NCBI GenBank assembly: GCA_951394045.1 | Contig: OX595995.1 | Coordinates: 1,054,001 to 1,118,000, forward strand | Origin: Nitzschia sp. DOCU1 | Taxonomy: Eukaryota > Bacillariophyta > Bacillariophyceae > Bacillariales > Bacillariaceae | Direction of reading: 5' to 3' | Length of the DNA: 64,000 bases | In this document: one piece after another, positions 20,805 through 30,924 of the stretch | Layout of the letters: each line of letters starts with the position of its first letter | How positions within the stretch are numbered: position 1 is the first letter of the stretch | Made by a program: the position numbers and the translations under genes | The notes under the pieces: generated by a model | Told to the model about the DNA's origin: nothing | What the model saw: the letters and a program-made list of their open reading frames with translations, nothing else | Databases searched by the model: none

Positions 20805-21920
20805 ATGACAACCAAAATTTTGTTGACCGGCGCCTCTGGCTACCTTGGGCAGCATTTGCTCTGGCACTGGATGACAAATGGAATTAAGATCGACGGAGCC
20901 GAGTCGTCGCCCAATTCCGTGACAGTGGTTGCAACGTATAATCGGTCTCCAGGGTTCGAGCATGCTACCCACGAATGTTCACCACTTTTCAACAAAGTCC
21001 AAGTAATTCCCTTCTCGTGCGACATGACGCATCCAGAATCGGTCGATGCCCTTTTCGAGCAACATCGTTTTGATGTTTGCATCCACGCGGCTGGGCTCTC
21101 GTTTCCCGGAGCATGTGAAAAGGATCCAGAAAAGGCCAGGCAGATTAATGTTCCTGAACACTTCTTTCAAAAGCTAGAAGGCGTGCGCCTTGTTGCCTTG
21201 TCGACTGTTCATGTATACGATGGGGCCAGAAACACTGCGCTAGAGGGATTCTATAATGAAGAAAACGATGCCCCAAACCCTGTAAATGTCTACGGTCGGA
21301 CAAATTTAGAAATGGAACAATACCTGAAGGATCATCCAAAGGCGAAGTCGACTGTTATTCTGCGCTCTGATATTATCATGGGTCCCATTGCACCGTTAAC
21401 TCAGGCACATGATACATTTCTTCACTTTTGCGCTTCTAGGGATCAGAAAGAAACTTCCTTTTTCACCAATGAATATCGAACTGTTGTGAGCATTGAGCAT
21501 GTATGCCGAGTCTTGGATTACTTTGTTGCCAATCAAGATTCGCCCACCGGTGAGTACAATATCTACAATATGGGTGGTCCCCTACGGGTGACTCGATATC
21601 AGATGGCCGAAGAAGTATTCGACTATTTGGGGTACGACCCGAAAGTAATTCTTCCATCGGAACGAACGTGTCCTACAACGCCCTTGGATACTTGTATGGA
21701 CAGTAGTCGGTTGGAAGATGTTACAGGCATTGTGCATAAACCACGAACGCTACGTGGAATTGTTGCAATGACATTGAACGATCTTCACCAGCCTCGTGTC
21801 ATCAACGAGGTCTCCTCATTCTCGATATTCCACGATCAAGTTGTCGACACTTCAAATCTTTTTGCGGGGTATTCTGAAAAGATTTGCTGCTTGCAACGCA
21901 TTTACAGGGTGTGGGATTGA
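20805..21920 (+). CDS. RmlD/MAT2B-like SDR, tandem copy 2 with altered catalytic lysine
   Basis: 371 residues, ATG 20805. It is collinear with copy 1 (TGASGYLGQHLLWHWMTNG, LSTVHVYDG, LRSDIIMGPIAPLTQAHDTFLHFC, NEYRTVVSIEHVCRVLDYF). The catalytic-type motif reads Y163-G-R-T-N167: the lysine of YxxxK is replaced by asparagine (codon AAT at 21303-21305). The protein also carries about 45 extra C-terminal residues (ending CCLQRIYRVWD) that copy 1 lacks. The Rossmann motif is intact, so nucleotide binding may persist without normal SDR chemistry. A regulatory rather than enzymatic role is possible but unproven. Confidence 0.83.
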   Translation: MTTKILLTGASGYLGQHLLWHWMTNGIKIDGAESSPNSVTVVATYNRSPGFEHATHECSPLFNKVQVIPFSCDMTHPESVDALFEQHRFDVCIHAAGLSFPGACEKDPEKARQINVPEHFFQKLEGVRLVALSTVHVYDGARNTALEGFYNEENDAPNPVNVYGRTNLEMEQYLKDHPKAKSTVILRSDIIMGPIAPLTQAHDTFLHFCASRDQKETSFFTNEYRTVVSIEHVCRVLDYFVANQDSPTGEYNIYNMGGPLRVTRYQMAEEVFDYLGYDPKVILPSERTCPTTPLDTCMDSSRLEDVTGIVHKPRTLRGIVAMTLNDLHQPRVINEVSSFSIFHDQVVDTSNLFAGYSEKICCLQRIYRVWD

Positions 21921-22129
21921 GCTTGGTTCTTAAAAAGATCTATAGTTTCAAGTTCAAGGCGTGCAAGTGTCTAGCACGGCGCCTCCAAATATCAAGATGA
22001 ATTAATATCAATAATAAAGGGGAAAGAAAACCATCCATTCAAACTATTTGTGTCGCACTGCATTAGGAAGAAAAAGGCATGTGTAATTCAAGTTTGCTCC
22101 ATCCATCCATTCATCCATCCATCGTCTAT

Positions 22130-22990
22130 CTATATCCTTTTCAGATAGCAGTCATCAAGCCGCCGTTTACAAGTCTCCAAACCCTGTTGGATAAACTTTC
22201 CTTGATTTCGCATGGGCAATGTTGCCAAATTAGGATATCCACCCTCCACCGCTCGGAGTACGTCTACTTCTCGAAGCAAATGAATGGTTGGAAAGGGTGA
22301 TCGAATTGTGTAATCGGCAGGACTGTCGTCTTCGCCAGCCGCCGCATAGGTTTGATGTGTCGCCAAGGGATGAAACAATACCAATTGTAGCGTCCCGACA
22401 AGGCCAGCTTGTTCCACAACTTGTTCTTGTAAATCCCAGGAGAGTCGAACAAATTCATGAAAATCGTTGGACCATTGAGGAAGATCCAAAATGACCAGAG
22501 TCGTTTCGTGTATTGTTGTCGTAGTAGTAGTATCCGGACCAACCAAGTCGAAAACTTCTTGTCGTACCAGTTCCAGGACTTGAGTTCGATTGGCATTCTC
22601 AGGAGCGCACACCACTCGCATCGATTCCGGATTCCGCTGGAAGGGAGGCGCAAATGGGCAGAGCTTTTGTCCAATAACAACAGTCTCGAACCACTTATAA
22701 GTCGACCTCACGCGATAATCCATAAAGGGAGAAGAAGAAGAAGACAAAGAATACGCAAGGGGATCGCTTCCCGTTGTATTACATGCGGATCTTATCCTCG
22801 TCATTGGCGGCTGCCATGTTCTTGGTAAGTGGAACATCGTCGTCCATGGTGACGTCGACCAATGACGATGCCATCGAGGGAGTGCGAGTCGCTGGCTCAA
22901 TAATCGTTTGGGCATCGTCCAGGTTGCTACGAGGAGAAGATTATAATAGAAAAAGATGTTGCAAGACAACGCTCGGAAGTTGCGAAACAT
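22130..22990 (-). CDS. DUF1415 family protein
   Basis: 286 residues from ATG 22990; the frame stays open upstream only to a TTG at 23101. Residues 1-70 are basic and hydrophobic (NIFFYYNLLLVATW) and look like an organelle presequence. The conserved part starts at STYKWFETVVIGQKLCPFAPPF and continues through TTLVILDLPQW, GTLQLVLFHPLATH, DDSPADYTIRSPFPTIHLLRE and the final helix. These match the DUF1415 pattern known from proteobacteria and algae, whose function is unknown. A Thr-tract (GPDTTTTTTIHE) is specific to this protein. Confidence 0.82.
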   Translation of the reverse strand: MFRNFRALSCNIFFYYNLLLVATWTMPKRLLSQRLALPRWHRHWSTSPWTTMFHLPRTWQPPMTRIRSACNTTGSDPLAYSLSSSSSPFMDYRVRSTYKWFETVVIGQKLCPFAPPFQRNPESMRVVCAPENANRTQVLELVRQEVFDLVGPDTTTTTTIHETTLVILDLPQWSNDFHEFVRLSWDLQEQVVEQAGLVGTLQLVLFHPLATHQTYAAAGEDDSPADYTIRSPFPTIHLLREVDVLRAVEGGYPNLATLPMRNQGKFIQQGLETCKRRLDDCYLKRI

Positions 22991-23212
22991 AATGGTAGCA
23001 CAAGCCGAATAAGGCGGGAAAAAACAAGGATGGCGGCAGAAATAAGAAAAACGGGGTTTGCTCGTTCGTGTCGTTATAATTCCGTTAAATTTCACCCGCA
23101 AACTTGAAATACGATGGTTCCCCGTTCCACGCTCATGGCATCACCATCATGGTCATTGATACCATTTTTTACCAGGTAGATACACTTTCTTTCGGCTTTG
23201 ACAACAATACCC

Positions 23213-23995
23213 ATGGTGGATGCAACGCATAATAATCGCCTGGAAATGACATTGCCAGATGAGTTGATTTTGTCCGTCTTGTCGCATGCCGACGCGAACG
23301 ATTTAGTTGCCTTTCAACAAACTTGCCGCCGATATCAGAATCTTTCCAAATCCAACGATCTGTGGCGTGATGTCTATCGTCGACGCTGGCAAGCATCATG
23401 GCCTTATAGTACCTTGAGTAGTAATAATGAGGAAGACACTGATCTTTTTCGTGCTCTCGCAATTGATGAAGAGTGGGGAAACTGGACGTGGAAGGAGCGA
23501 TACCAATGGGCGCAAGGCGATTTGCTCCGAACGGAGATAACATTGTACGAATTGGAGGGATTGAAGTGGGACTCCACCTTTCTTGTACCGCTGGAGTCAA
23601 ACTCGGTCGTCTACTTTTACCAGGGTCGAATTTGTGAACACGAGAGAAACACTCTATTTCGGAAATGCCAGCTGAGGATGGTCGATGATGAATCGGATGT
23701 CCACTATTACTTTCGGCAAGGACTAGAGGCCGCTTTTGAAGAACCGCTGAGACAGGCGTTGAGACGGGCAGTCAAAATAACTGGAGGAGCTTCAATCTCT
23801 CGATGTTCTTTGAGGCAATACTTGAATGTAAACGGGAGGACTCAATTTCCCTACTACATCGGTCGAACGTCGGTCGGCAACTGGCTCCTTCGGAGTTTCA
23901 ATGAGGTTTTATTTTCAGTCGGGGTCCCGCAAGGAGAAGAGATTCCTGAACAATTGCAAGCCGTTCTTGACTCGCAGCTCGCAGAAGTCTGGTGA
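23213..23995 (+). CDS. F-box protein
   Basis: 260 residues from ATG 23213; an upstream in-frame TTG at 23198 is not used as start. The F-box occupies about residues 13-57: LPDELILSVLSHADANDLV, then CRRYQNLSKSNDLWRDVYRRRW. No LRR, Kelch or WD repeats follow. The remainder (YQWAQGDLLRTEITLYELEGL and on) is an unrecognised domain of about 190 residues. F-box proteins recruit substrates to SCF ubiquitin ligases; the target is unknown. It is divergently transcribed from the DUF1415 gene across 222 bp. Confidence 0.8.
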   Translation: MVDATHNNRLEMTLPDELILSVLSHADANDLVAFQQTCRRYQNLSKSNDLWRDVYRRRWQASWPYSTLSSNNEEDTDLFRALAIDEEWGNWTWKERYQWAQGDLLRTEITLYELEGLKWDSTFLVPLESNSVVYFYQGRICEHERNTLFRKCQLRMVDDESDVHYYFRQGLEAAFEEPLRQALRRAVKITGGASISRCSLRQYLNVNGRTQFPYYIGRTSVGNWLLRSFNEVLFSVGVPQGEEIPEQLQAVLDSQLAEVW

Positions 23996-24514
23996 TTTAC
24001 GCTTTTGCTCGGGCGACTCCTTTATATTTTGCGTGTGTCGCACTGTAGACATGTTGCAGTTCTTCTTGACACTGTCGTTGCAGCGCGAATATGCCAGTCG
24101 TTTGCAATGCAACAGGCCGTAAGAGCTATTATACAGTAAAGAGTCACAGCATGACAAAAATGACGCCTCTTTCAACATTGCTTTGGCGTACTATCCGCGC
24201 CACGTTCATCATCAGGCAGAGTGCCGTGTTCTGGCCCTTCTTCCAAAATAGATGCATACGCCAAACACAAAAACACGAACCGTGCATAACTGAACCCAGT
24301 ATTCTACTCGGAGTACTTCTAAGTAGGTACATTGTGAACGTAACTGCGAAGGCATAGGATTCTCCGCGGCAGAGTGTTGACGAAACTTTGCCGCCACAAC
24401 GATCAGCTAGACGCCGACGATCTGTTCTGCTATTGGATAGCCATACCAATGGCCCACTGATCCTTAAGCTTCCGTCGCTCAACCTTCTGATTGACAACAT
24501 CTCAGTACGAAGGA
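23996..24514. other. Convergent intergenic region, nothing recognised
   Basis: About 520 bp between two stop codons. Open frames on both strands are short and without domain signal. Confidence 0.4.
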
Positions 24515-25270
24515 TCACACTCCCACAGTACTTAGATTCTCATCCTCAATCTTTTGCGTCAGTTCGCTTCTCGGCCGCAGCAGCTTGGCGCGCAATGACT
24601 CCAAGGCGTTTGGAATATCCTTCCACCCTACATCCAATTGATCCAATTCGCAGTGCATCCCTTGCATTTCTAATGTCCAGCCATCCAACAAATTGTCGCA
24701 TATTATATTGAGTGTCAATGGCATTTTGCTATCAGCCTTGATGTGCACAGCACCCGTCGATTGGACCTGAATCACACCCCACTGTTTCACCATGTCCCAA
24801 CCCAAATTTCCCATGACACTGAGGCCACCCATGGGTGCCATTAGCACGGAATCGTACGTTTCAAAATGTTTGCGAGCCTCCATGTGCCACAGTGGTGTAC
24901 TAGTCGACGAAAACATGGATGATACCGACTCCTTCCAGGAGTTCACCAATGTTGTATTCTTGGCTGGATCAAGATCATCAACCACAACCTGCCGTTGTCT
25001 TGCATCTTGTACATTTCCAAGTAGTTGAATGTTGCCGGACCAGTCGGGATAGTACAAATCAAAGGATAGTGCGTGAATATCAATGGCCATGTGGTTGTCG
25101 TTTTTCAATTGAACCTTGGCGCCCAGCCTGGCCCGGAAACCCAGGTCACTGTACCATCGTGGCCCAACGGATCGAATCTTAAAAGAATAGTGTGGAAGGC
25201 GAGGGTATAGGAGATAGATGGAGACTAACGACGTCACTCCCATCGACAGAGCCGGAAGTAGCGCCACCAT
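24515..25270 (-). CDS. Membrane-anchored LEA14/NDR1-like protein
   Basis: 251 residues from ATG 25270. The N-terminus carries a hydrophobic anchor (ALLPALSMGVTSLVSIYLLY), followed by a mostly beta region (RARLGAKVQLKNDNHMAIDIHALSFDLYYP). That region resembles the late-embryogenesis-abundant type 2 / NDR1-HIN1 immunoglobulin-like fold. The frame remains open upstream through another hydrophobic run (ICSFVILAPLLDP), preceded by an acceptor-like CTGCAG, so an earlier exon and a longer anchor are possible. Function is unknown. Confidence 0.6.
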   Translation of the reverse strand: MVALLPALSMGVTSLVSIYLLYPRLPHYSFKIRSVGPRWYSDLGFRARLGAKVQLKNDNHMAIDIHALSFDLYYPDWSGNIQLLGNVQDARQRQVVVDDLDPAKNTTLVNSWKESVSSMFSSTSTPLWHMEARKHFETYDSVLMAPMGGLSVMGNLGWDMVKQWGVIQVQSTGAVHIKADSKMPLTLNIICDNLLDGWTLEMQGMHCELDQLDVGWKDIPNALESLRAKLLRPRSELTQKIEDENLSTVGV

Positions 25271-25965
25271 TGGATCCAAAAGCGGTGCGAGAATGACGAA
25301 ACTGCAGATTTGTTGCGGGCTCAGTCAAAGCGTTTATGCCTGATAGAAGATGATACAGGCTTTAGAGGTAATGATTGTTTCTCAAGTAGACTTCGACGCA
25401 ATGGGAAGTCTCTGTGTAGTGATGTATTTCGTCAAGTAACCATCACCATCGTCCAATGAAGGCCACCCCTTGCAAATCCGTTGGATAGATCGGCATCAAA
25501 ACGATCATCCGAGCTGCGATGACGTCAGTGCGCACCACTCAGAGTTGAATGAATGAATCGAATCGTGACCCGATGTCACGTTCGTGACAGCGTCCAACTA
25601 CACACTACCACGTGGTATTTCAACGTAATCGACTACTTGGACTGTGGTGCGTGGTGCGCGTTGTTGAGGTGAAAGCATGCGTCAGCGGCCGCAGGATTTC
25701 CCTCCACGAGAGATAAGAGCACGACGACGACGGCGGCAACGAAACACACAAGAAGAAAAAAGAGCCACAAAGAAGTTCGCAACCGTCTGACTGGTGGCGA
25801 TCAAGAAAGCGTAGAAAACGAAAAGGACGCTCGCTGTCATTGACTTGATTCCAAGGCTGCACACTGAAGTTTGGAAAGAGACCACAGAAACGCCCACGAT
25901 CCAAGCACATTTTTTCCGACGAAATATTGAATTCATCAACACAAAGCAACCGACACAAACACACC
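25271..25965. other. Divergent intergenic region
   Basis: 695 bp between the LEA14-like gene (-) and VIPP1 (+). It may contain a 5' exon of the former. Open frames across 25620-26177 on the minus strand are antisense shadows of VIPP1 exon 1. Confidence 0.4.
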
Positions 25966-27001
25966 ATGACTCGATTGATTTTGACCAGTGCAATGTGCGT
26001 CGCCATGATGGCGGCGACCTCTGAGGCGTTTGTCCCTGCCTTTGTCGCGCCTCGCCATGCCCTCCATGGTGCGTTCACGCCCCGGGCGTCCTCCTCGCGA
26101 CGGGCCTCGAGTACGGCGTTGCAAATGAATCTTTTTGATCGCTTTTCACGAGTGGCAAAGGCGAATTTGAACAACATTCTTCAAAACTTGGAAGACCCTG
26201 AAAAGATTATGACTCAAGCCCTGGAAGATATGCAAGTAAGTAAGGAGAATTATTGTGTGGTAGAGCGTCCCATCGATTCTTGGCATCCAACAATATTTCA
26301 TTTGGATTTTTTTGCTATAGAATGATTTGGTCAAGGTTCGTCAGTCGTATGCCGAAGTAACTGCCACACAGCGCCGCATGTTAAAACAAAAGGAACAATG
26401 CGAAAGTATGGCCAACGATTGGTATCAACGAGCCCAGTTAGCCTTGCAAAAGGGAAATGAGGAGCTTGCTCGCGAAGCCCTCGGTAGGCGCCAAGCCCAA
26501 ATGGATGAAGCCGCAACCCTCCAATCACAAATCGACTTGCAGGCCGACGCTATCGACAAACTCTACGAGGGAATGCAAATGCTTGAAAAGCGCATCTTGG
26601 AAAGCAAATCCAAAAAGGATCAGTTGGCGGCTCGAGCTCGAACGGCCCAATCGACACAAAAAGTTAATGACATGTTGGGTGGATTGACTGGAAAGACCAG
26701 TATGGATGCGTTTTCACGCATGGAACAAAAAGTGGAAGCGTTGGAGGCATCCGCCGAAGTCAGTGCGGAAATGGGTAGTGTGGGTGGAAATATGTTGCCG
26801 GGGAGCGCGGAATCATCCATTGAAGCTCAATTCAGGGCCCTGGAAGCTTCAAGTTCGGTGGATGCTGAATTGAACAAGCTAAAGGGACTGTTGGGAGAGT
26901 CGAGCAGTGCGTCAGAGAGTAGCAGCAGCAAAAGCAGTGCAGCCACCAATGCACAGGTAGACGATGAATTGGAGAAGTTGAAAAGGGATGCTGGACTGTA
27001 G
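25966..27001 (+). CDS. VIPP1: VIPP1/PspA (IM30) membrane-remodelling protein, plastid-targeted
   Basis: Model join(25966..26235,26321..27001), 316 residues, one 85-nt phase-0 intron. The presequence TRLILTSAMCVAMMAATSEAFVPAFV ends in the AFVP-type diatom plastid cleavage motif. The PspA domain starts at MNLFDRFSRVAKANLNNIL, the conserved amphipathic first helix. Next come EDPEKIMTQALEDMQ and a long coiled coil (residues about 90-230). The tail is Ser-rich and ends in a short helix (DDELEKLKRDAGL). VIPP1 forms ESCRT-III-like oligomers that maintain thylakoid membranes. The length and domain order are standard for plastid forms. Confidence 0.92.
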
Positions 27002-27156
27002 AATTCTTCGCACTACGAATGGATTAGAAAACCCGTCGGAATGCAGTGCGATCTACATAGAGGAACAAACGCAGTACTTTCGATGATTGGGTCGTAGAAC
27101 TTCTGATATTACTAAGAAATTTCGCAAAATGTACCATTTTCACGAGAGTCGTAGTC

Positions 27157-30100
27157 CTAGAGCATTTCAACTCTGCCCTGCAAGACGAAGGTAGCCCGTT
27201 CGTGCTCGTCTTTCGTGTTGGAGACTGACAAAGCTTCTGGGTGAACACGCAACATTTCAAAAATCGCGGACAGCTTTTCCTGCTGATACTCGCGTTGGAA
27301 TCGCCGGATCAGCAACCCATTCTCCCTAGCAGAGCGATCGGTCCACTTCAAGGCAAAGGTTTTGACTTTCATCCACTCTGGAAGAGGCATGAAACTTTCG
27401 GCCGATGCCATGTGCTGAAAGGGAAGTAGGCGACTCGATGGATCCAACACCTTGAAGAGAGCAGGATTGGCTTGAAGAATCGGTCGAGTTTCATGCCACG
27501 TCTTGCCCGACTCAATGGCAAGTTGCAAAGCGTTTCGTCCATCCAGGTCTACGGTCGTGGCTTGAGGATACGCAAGGACGATCATCTCAAGAACCGAAGT
27601 AATAGAAATGACTGTTTCAAACGGCATCGGAGTGTAGGAGGGACTCCTGGCCGCGATGTGGATGGGATACTCCTGGGTACCCGGTATCGGTGTTTGAATT
27701 GCCTTGGGATAAAGCTCCAACAACAATTCAATCGCAATAGGCGGGGTCCTGCCGTTGGAAAGGGCGGCATGAAGTAGGAATATATCTTCGTGAGGCATGT
27801 AGACGATGCGTTTGCCTGCGTTATTCCGATCATAGACTTTCCAGATGAAAGATTTGAGCGTAGCGAACCAAGACGTCATCGAGTCCAGTATCTGCCCACG
27901 GGAAATGGCAGACCGTAGCTGCTCCAGCCGTGGGCGATCCAACTGCCAATCTTTATGATGATACGTGTAGCACCAGCTCAGTACATGCTGGGCTACGAAA
28001 CCCATGTCGAACATGGGATCCCCACTTCCACAGGACAGAATTGGATACACAGCAGGGGGATTCGCGCGAAGTAGTTCAAATACAACATCCAATTGCCCGT
28101 CGTCATTGTCGATGGCTTGCTTCCTTGCTGACTGCCCTTGCGCATCCGATGCCAAGGACGTCTTGTCCATGGCCGCCAATTGGAAAGGATAGAGGCGCGT
28201 CCACGAGTCTACAGAATTTGTGACCTTAGCACTGAACGCCACAATCGTCCTGACAAAAGACAAATTCTGGCCAGCTAAAACTGCCAGATGTAAAGGATAT
28301 CTTTCGTGCCATCGTTTGCGAGCCAGCGCAAAGTCTCCTGCAACCAACAAGTTGAGGATTTGCGATACTGCCATATCACCTCCCTTTTGCTGCCCGCTAC
28401 CTCTCCAGTACATACAAGCGAGATGAATTGGCATCGCATCGGTTGTAGGGTCTGCCTCGTATCGAGCCTGGGGAAACAATCGGATCAAGAGCTCCAACAG
28501 GTCCGGGGGTGTATCTGGTACCATCAAAACCGAATGGAGCAGATAGCTCTCGTCCAAGGTATGCGCTTTGAGTGTCCCCGAAGATGAATACCCAATCAAG
28601 AACTTGAGTTTGTCCCACCACTCCTGGCCAGCTGCCGTCAGCACCACATTTTCGGAATTTTCCATGTGCTGTCGTTTATAAGCCTGAAGAACTTCAGTAC
28701 GGAAACTAACTTCTAGCAGAAACTCTTCACGGAAGAAATTGATGCAGCCCTGGTCGTAATGCTCGACCATCCCGCGCCCAATGCAGGACTTGAGCGCTAT
28801 TTGTGGCATGGTTTCTGCGCAAATCTTCAAGGCCTTTTGAATGATGGAAATGGAATAGTCTCTGCTAATCATGAGCTGGAAGAGTTGCACTGCCATTGCT
28901 TGATCTTGTTGCAGGATTCTAGCTGAAACGGAAAGCATCGCAAAAATTGTCGTGGGTGGTGCCGAAGCCTCGGCGGCTTGGATAAGCAGCGACGTCTCGT
29001 GAACTTTGGACAACAATTTCCGTCGTGACACCAACGCGTCAAGCACAAACTGAGCATTTACCCAATGTTCGGTTTGTTGTGTCTGCCAGTCTTGTTCCTC
29101 CTTGGCCAACGGGGTTCTCCATGTTGCACGAACCGACTTGTCTCGCTTATGCTCTGCTCGAAGAATTGCATATGCCAGGGGAGTCCTGGACAAGCCATCG
29201 GGCTCGTTCAAACCCAACGGATAAGCATGAATCAAGCGGTCCAATATTTTTGGCTCATGATTCGAAATGAGTGCCAGATGCAAGGGTAATCGCCCATCAT
29301 TGTCGCAAACGGACGCAGCCCGACGTTCCAGAAAAAACAAACTTTGTACGAGCTTCCATGGCATATATTCTTTACAGGCTAAATGCAGGACTGTGCGACC
29401 AGTAGAATCCGTTTGCAAAAGAGGCGGAATCATTTCACCCTCGCCGTCTTCATCTTCCTCCTCCCGATTATTGCTAGTAGCAGCATCCTTATTATGTGGG
29501 AGGTACTTCAAGACGCGCAGCTTCTTTTGAGGTTTACGTGCTTTTTCAGACGATTCGTTTGGCCGGTACTTTTTGAAATCGTAGCTTCCCACCAACTGGT
29601 CTACCAAGGCCCAGTCACGCCGCGCAATGGCACTAGTCCAAGCTTCAAAGTCTTCAGGGTTGGTACTTGGATGCACCATGCTCGAAATAGGGGACTGTGA
29701 TTTGTTCCGAGAACCCAACGAGCTTCCACTCGATCGTTTCGAAATCGGGGTCTTTCGAGATGCCGAACCGGGTGAAACAGGGACTGAGGATTGGCTAATT
29801 CTGCCCCTGGGTTTGGCAGACGAAGATTGAAGCGAACGATCCTCTCCATCCTCTATTACGCCACTTGTTGTTGGAGAGGTTTCAACACACCTATCCTCAA
29901 ACGACGACAGTTGCTTCCGCAGAGTATTGCTGGGTGCATTCTTTATAGTATCCGACTGTCGACGTTGTTGCTGTTGATTTGTGGTAGATGCCGGAATTTT
30001 GGTTTCTTGCGGCGACAACCGATTCTGGGAATCTTTGGGGGACAGGCTGCTCACACTCGCCCGTCCTCCATCCATCGAACGACTCGCAAGTCTTTCTTCG

Positions 30101-30753
30101 GAAGGAAATCGTTTATGTTCTCGTGACATGGACCGTCGCGTAGACAATTTACTTTGCGACGACGACTGCTTCAGATCTGGCATGCTGGTACCACTCATCA
30201 TTTTTCCTCTCTTGTCTCGAGATACACTCCGTTCTTTCCTATTCAAATCTTGCATAAACTCTTGGATTCGTCGCCTCGAAGGACTCACACTTCGTAATAA
30301 TCGAGGGTCTGATTTTGAATTGCTTCTGCTTCTGCTGCTGTTGGTGGTCAACTTTGGTCTCGTGTCGGCCGATTTTGCCCTCGAAGGACTTTGACGGGAA
30401 TTACTGTTGGTGGTGGTGCTGGTTCGAGGCGTCCGTTCTCGACCCGGCCGATCATTGGACGATGACGATGTTGGTGCTGATTTTTTGTTTGGGCTCTGCT
30501 TCTTCTTTTGTGGAGAAGAGGACGAGGTTACTGACCTGGAAGAGGACGCGACGGATGACCGCAAAAAGGAACCTCGGAGGAAACCTCCCAGCCCGCCGCC
30601 CCCAGATGAGCTTTCCTTTGATTTATTCGCAGATTTTTTCATAGCTGTTGTTACCAATGCCTTTTCTCTAGCTAGACAAGTGTCGGTAGGGGAAGATTTC
30701 CTGTTGGATCCCGTCGACCAAGCTTGAGTTGTTCGTCCTAAGAGCACTAGCAT
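27157..30753 (-). CDS. Large ankyrin-repeat protein, cluster member A
   Basis: 1198 residues from the first in-frame ATG (30753); a second candidate ATG at 30642 gives MKKSANKSKESSSGGG. Residues 1 to about 430 are Ser/Arg/Lys-rich and disordered. An N-terminal block follows with DWALVDQLVGSYDFKKYRP and ankyrin repeats (TVLHLACKEYMPWKLVQSLF, RLPLHLALISNHEPKILDRL). Two copies of a larger module come next: EWWDKLKFLI...LLHSVLMVP...MPIHLACMYWR...FQLAAM, and WFATLKSFIW...FLLHAALSN...YPIHIAARSPSY...LLPFQHMA. No transmembrane helix or enzyme domain is visible. The architecture matches the other two large minus-strand genes. The role is unknown; ankyrin repeats suggest protein binding. Confidence 0.82.
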   Translation of the reverse strand: MLVLLGRTTQAWSTGSNRKSSPTDTCLAREKALVTTAMKKSANKSKESSSGGGGLGGFLRGSFLRSSVASSSRSVTSSSSPQKKKQSPNKKSAPTSSSSNDRPGRERTPRTSTTTNSNSRQSPSRAKSADTRPKLTTNSSRSRSNSKSDPRLLRSVSPSRRRIQEFMQDLNRKERSVSRDKRGKMMSGTSMPDLKQSSSQSKLSTRRSMSREHKRFPSEERLASRSMDGGRASVSSLSPKDSQNRLSPQETKIPASTTNQQQQRRQSDTIKNAPSNTLRKQLSSFEDRCVETSPTTSGVIEDGEDRSLQSSSAKPRGRISQSSVPVSPGSASRKTPISKRSSGSSLGSRNKSQSPISSMVHPSTNPEDFEAWTSAIARRDWALVDQLVGSYDFKKYRPNESSEKARKPQKKLRVLKYLPHNKDAATSNNREEEDEDGEGEMIPPLLQTDSTGRTVLHLACKEYMPWKLVQSLFFLERRAASVCDNDGRLPLHLALISNHEPKILDRLIHAYPLGLNEPDGLSRTPLAYAILRAEHKRDKSVRATWRTPLAKEEQDWQTQQTEHWVNAQFVLDALVSRRKLLSKVHETSLLIQAAEASAPPTTIFAMLSVSARILQQDQAMAVQLFQLMISRDYSISIIQKALKICAETMPQIALKSCIGRGMVEHYDQGCINFFREEFLLEVSFRTEVLQAYKRQHMENSENVVLTAAGQEWWDKLKFLIGYSSSGTLKAHTLDESYLLHSVLMVPDTPPDLLELLIRLFPQARYEADPTTDAMPIHLACMYWRGSGQQKGGDMAVSQILNLLVAGDFALARKRWHERYPLHLAVLAGQNLSFVRTIVAFSAKVTNSVDSWTRLYPFQLAAMDKTSLASDAQGQSARKQAIDNDDGQLDVVFELLRANPPAVYPILSCGSGDPMFDMGFVAQHVLSWCYTYHHKDWQLDRPRLEQLRSAISRGQILDSMTSWFATLKSFIWKVYDRNNAGKRIVYMPHEDIFLLHAALSNGRTPPIAIELLLELYPKAIQTPIPGTQEYPIHIAARSPSYTPMPFETVISITSVLEMIVLAYPQATTVDLDGRNALQLAIESGKTWHETRPILQANPALFKVLDPSSRLLPFQHMASAESFMPLPEWMKVKTFALKWTDRSARENGLLIRRFQREYQQEKLSAIFEMLRVHPEALSVSNTKDEHERATFVLQGRVEML

Positions 30754-30924
30754 GCCACTCACTTCTCCCACACTCGGTTGAGCAAAGAAAACGCTCTTCG
30801 GGTGTTGACTTTTGGCGGCAGGAAACCATTGAAGGCCTGTTGGGCATAAATATATTGTCCAATCAAATCCATTCCTCAGTGGTCCAAGCACAGAAAATAA
30901 TGTGCCCAATAGGCTTAATGAACG
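30754..30924. other. Spacer between ankyrin gene A and transposon
   Basis: About 170 bp. An open frame in phase with gene A continues upstream to a TTG at 30909 but has no ATG, so it is probably 5' UTR or promoter. Confidence 0.35.
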
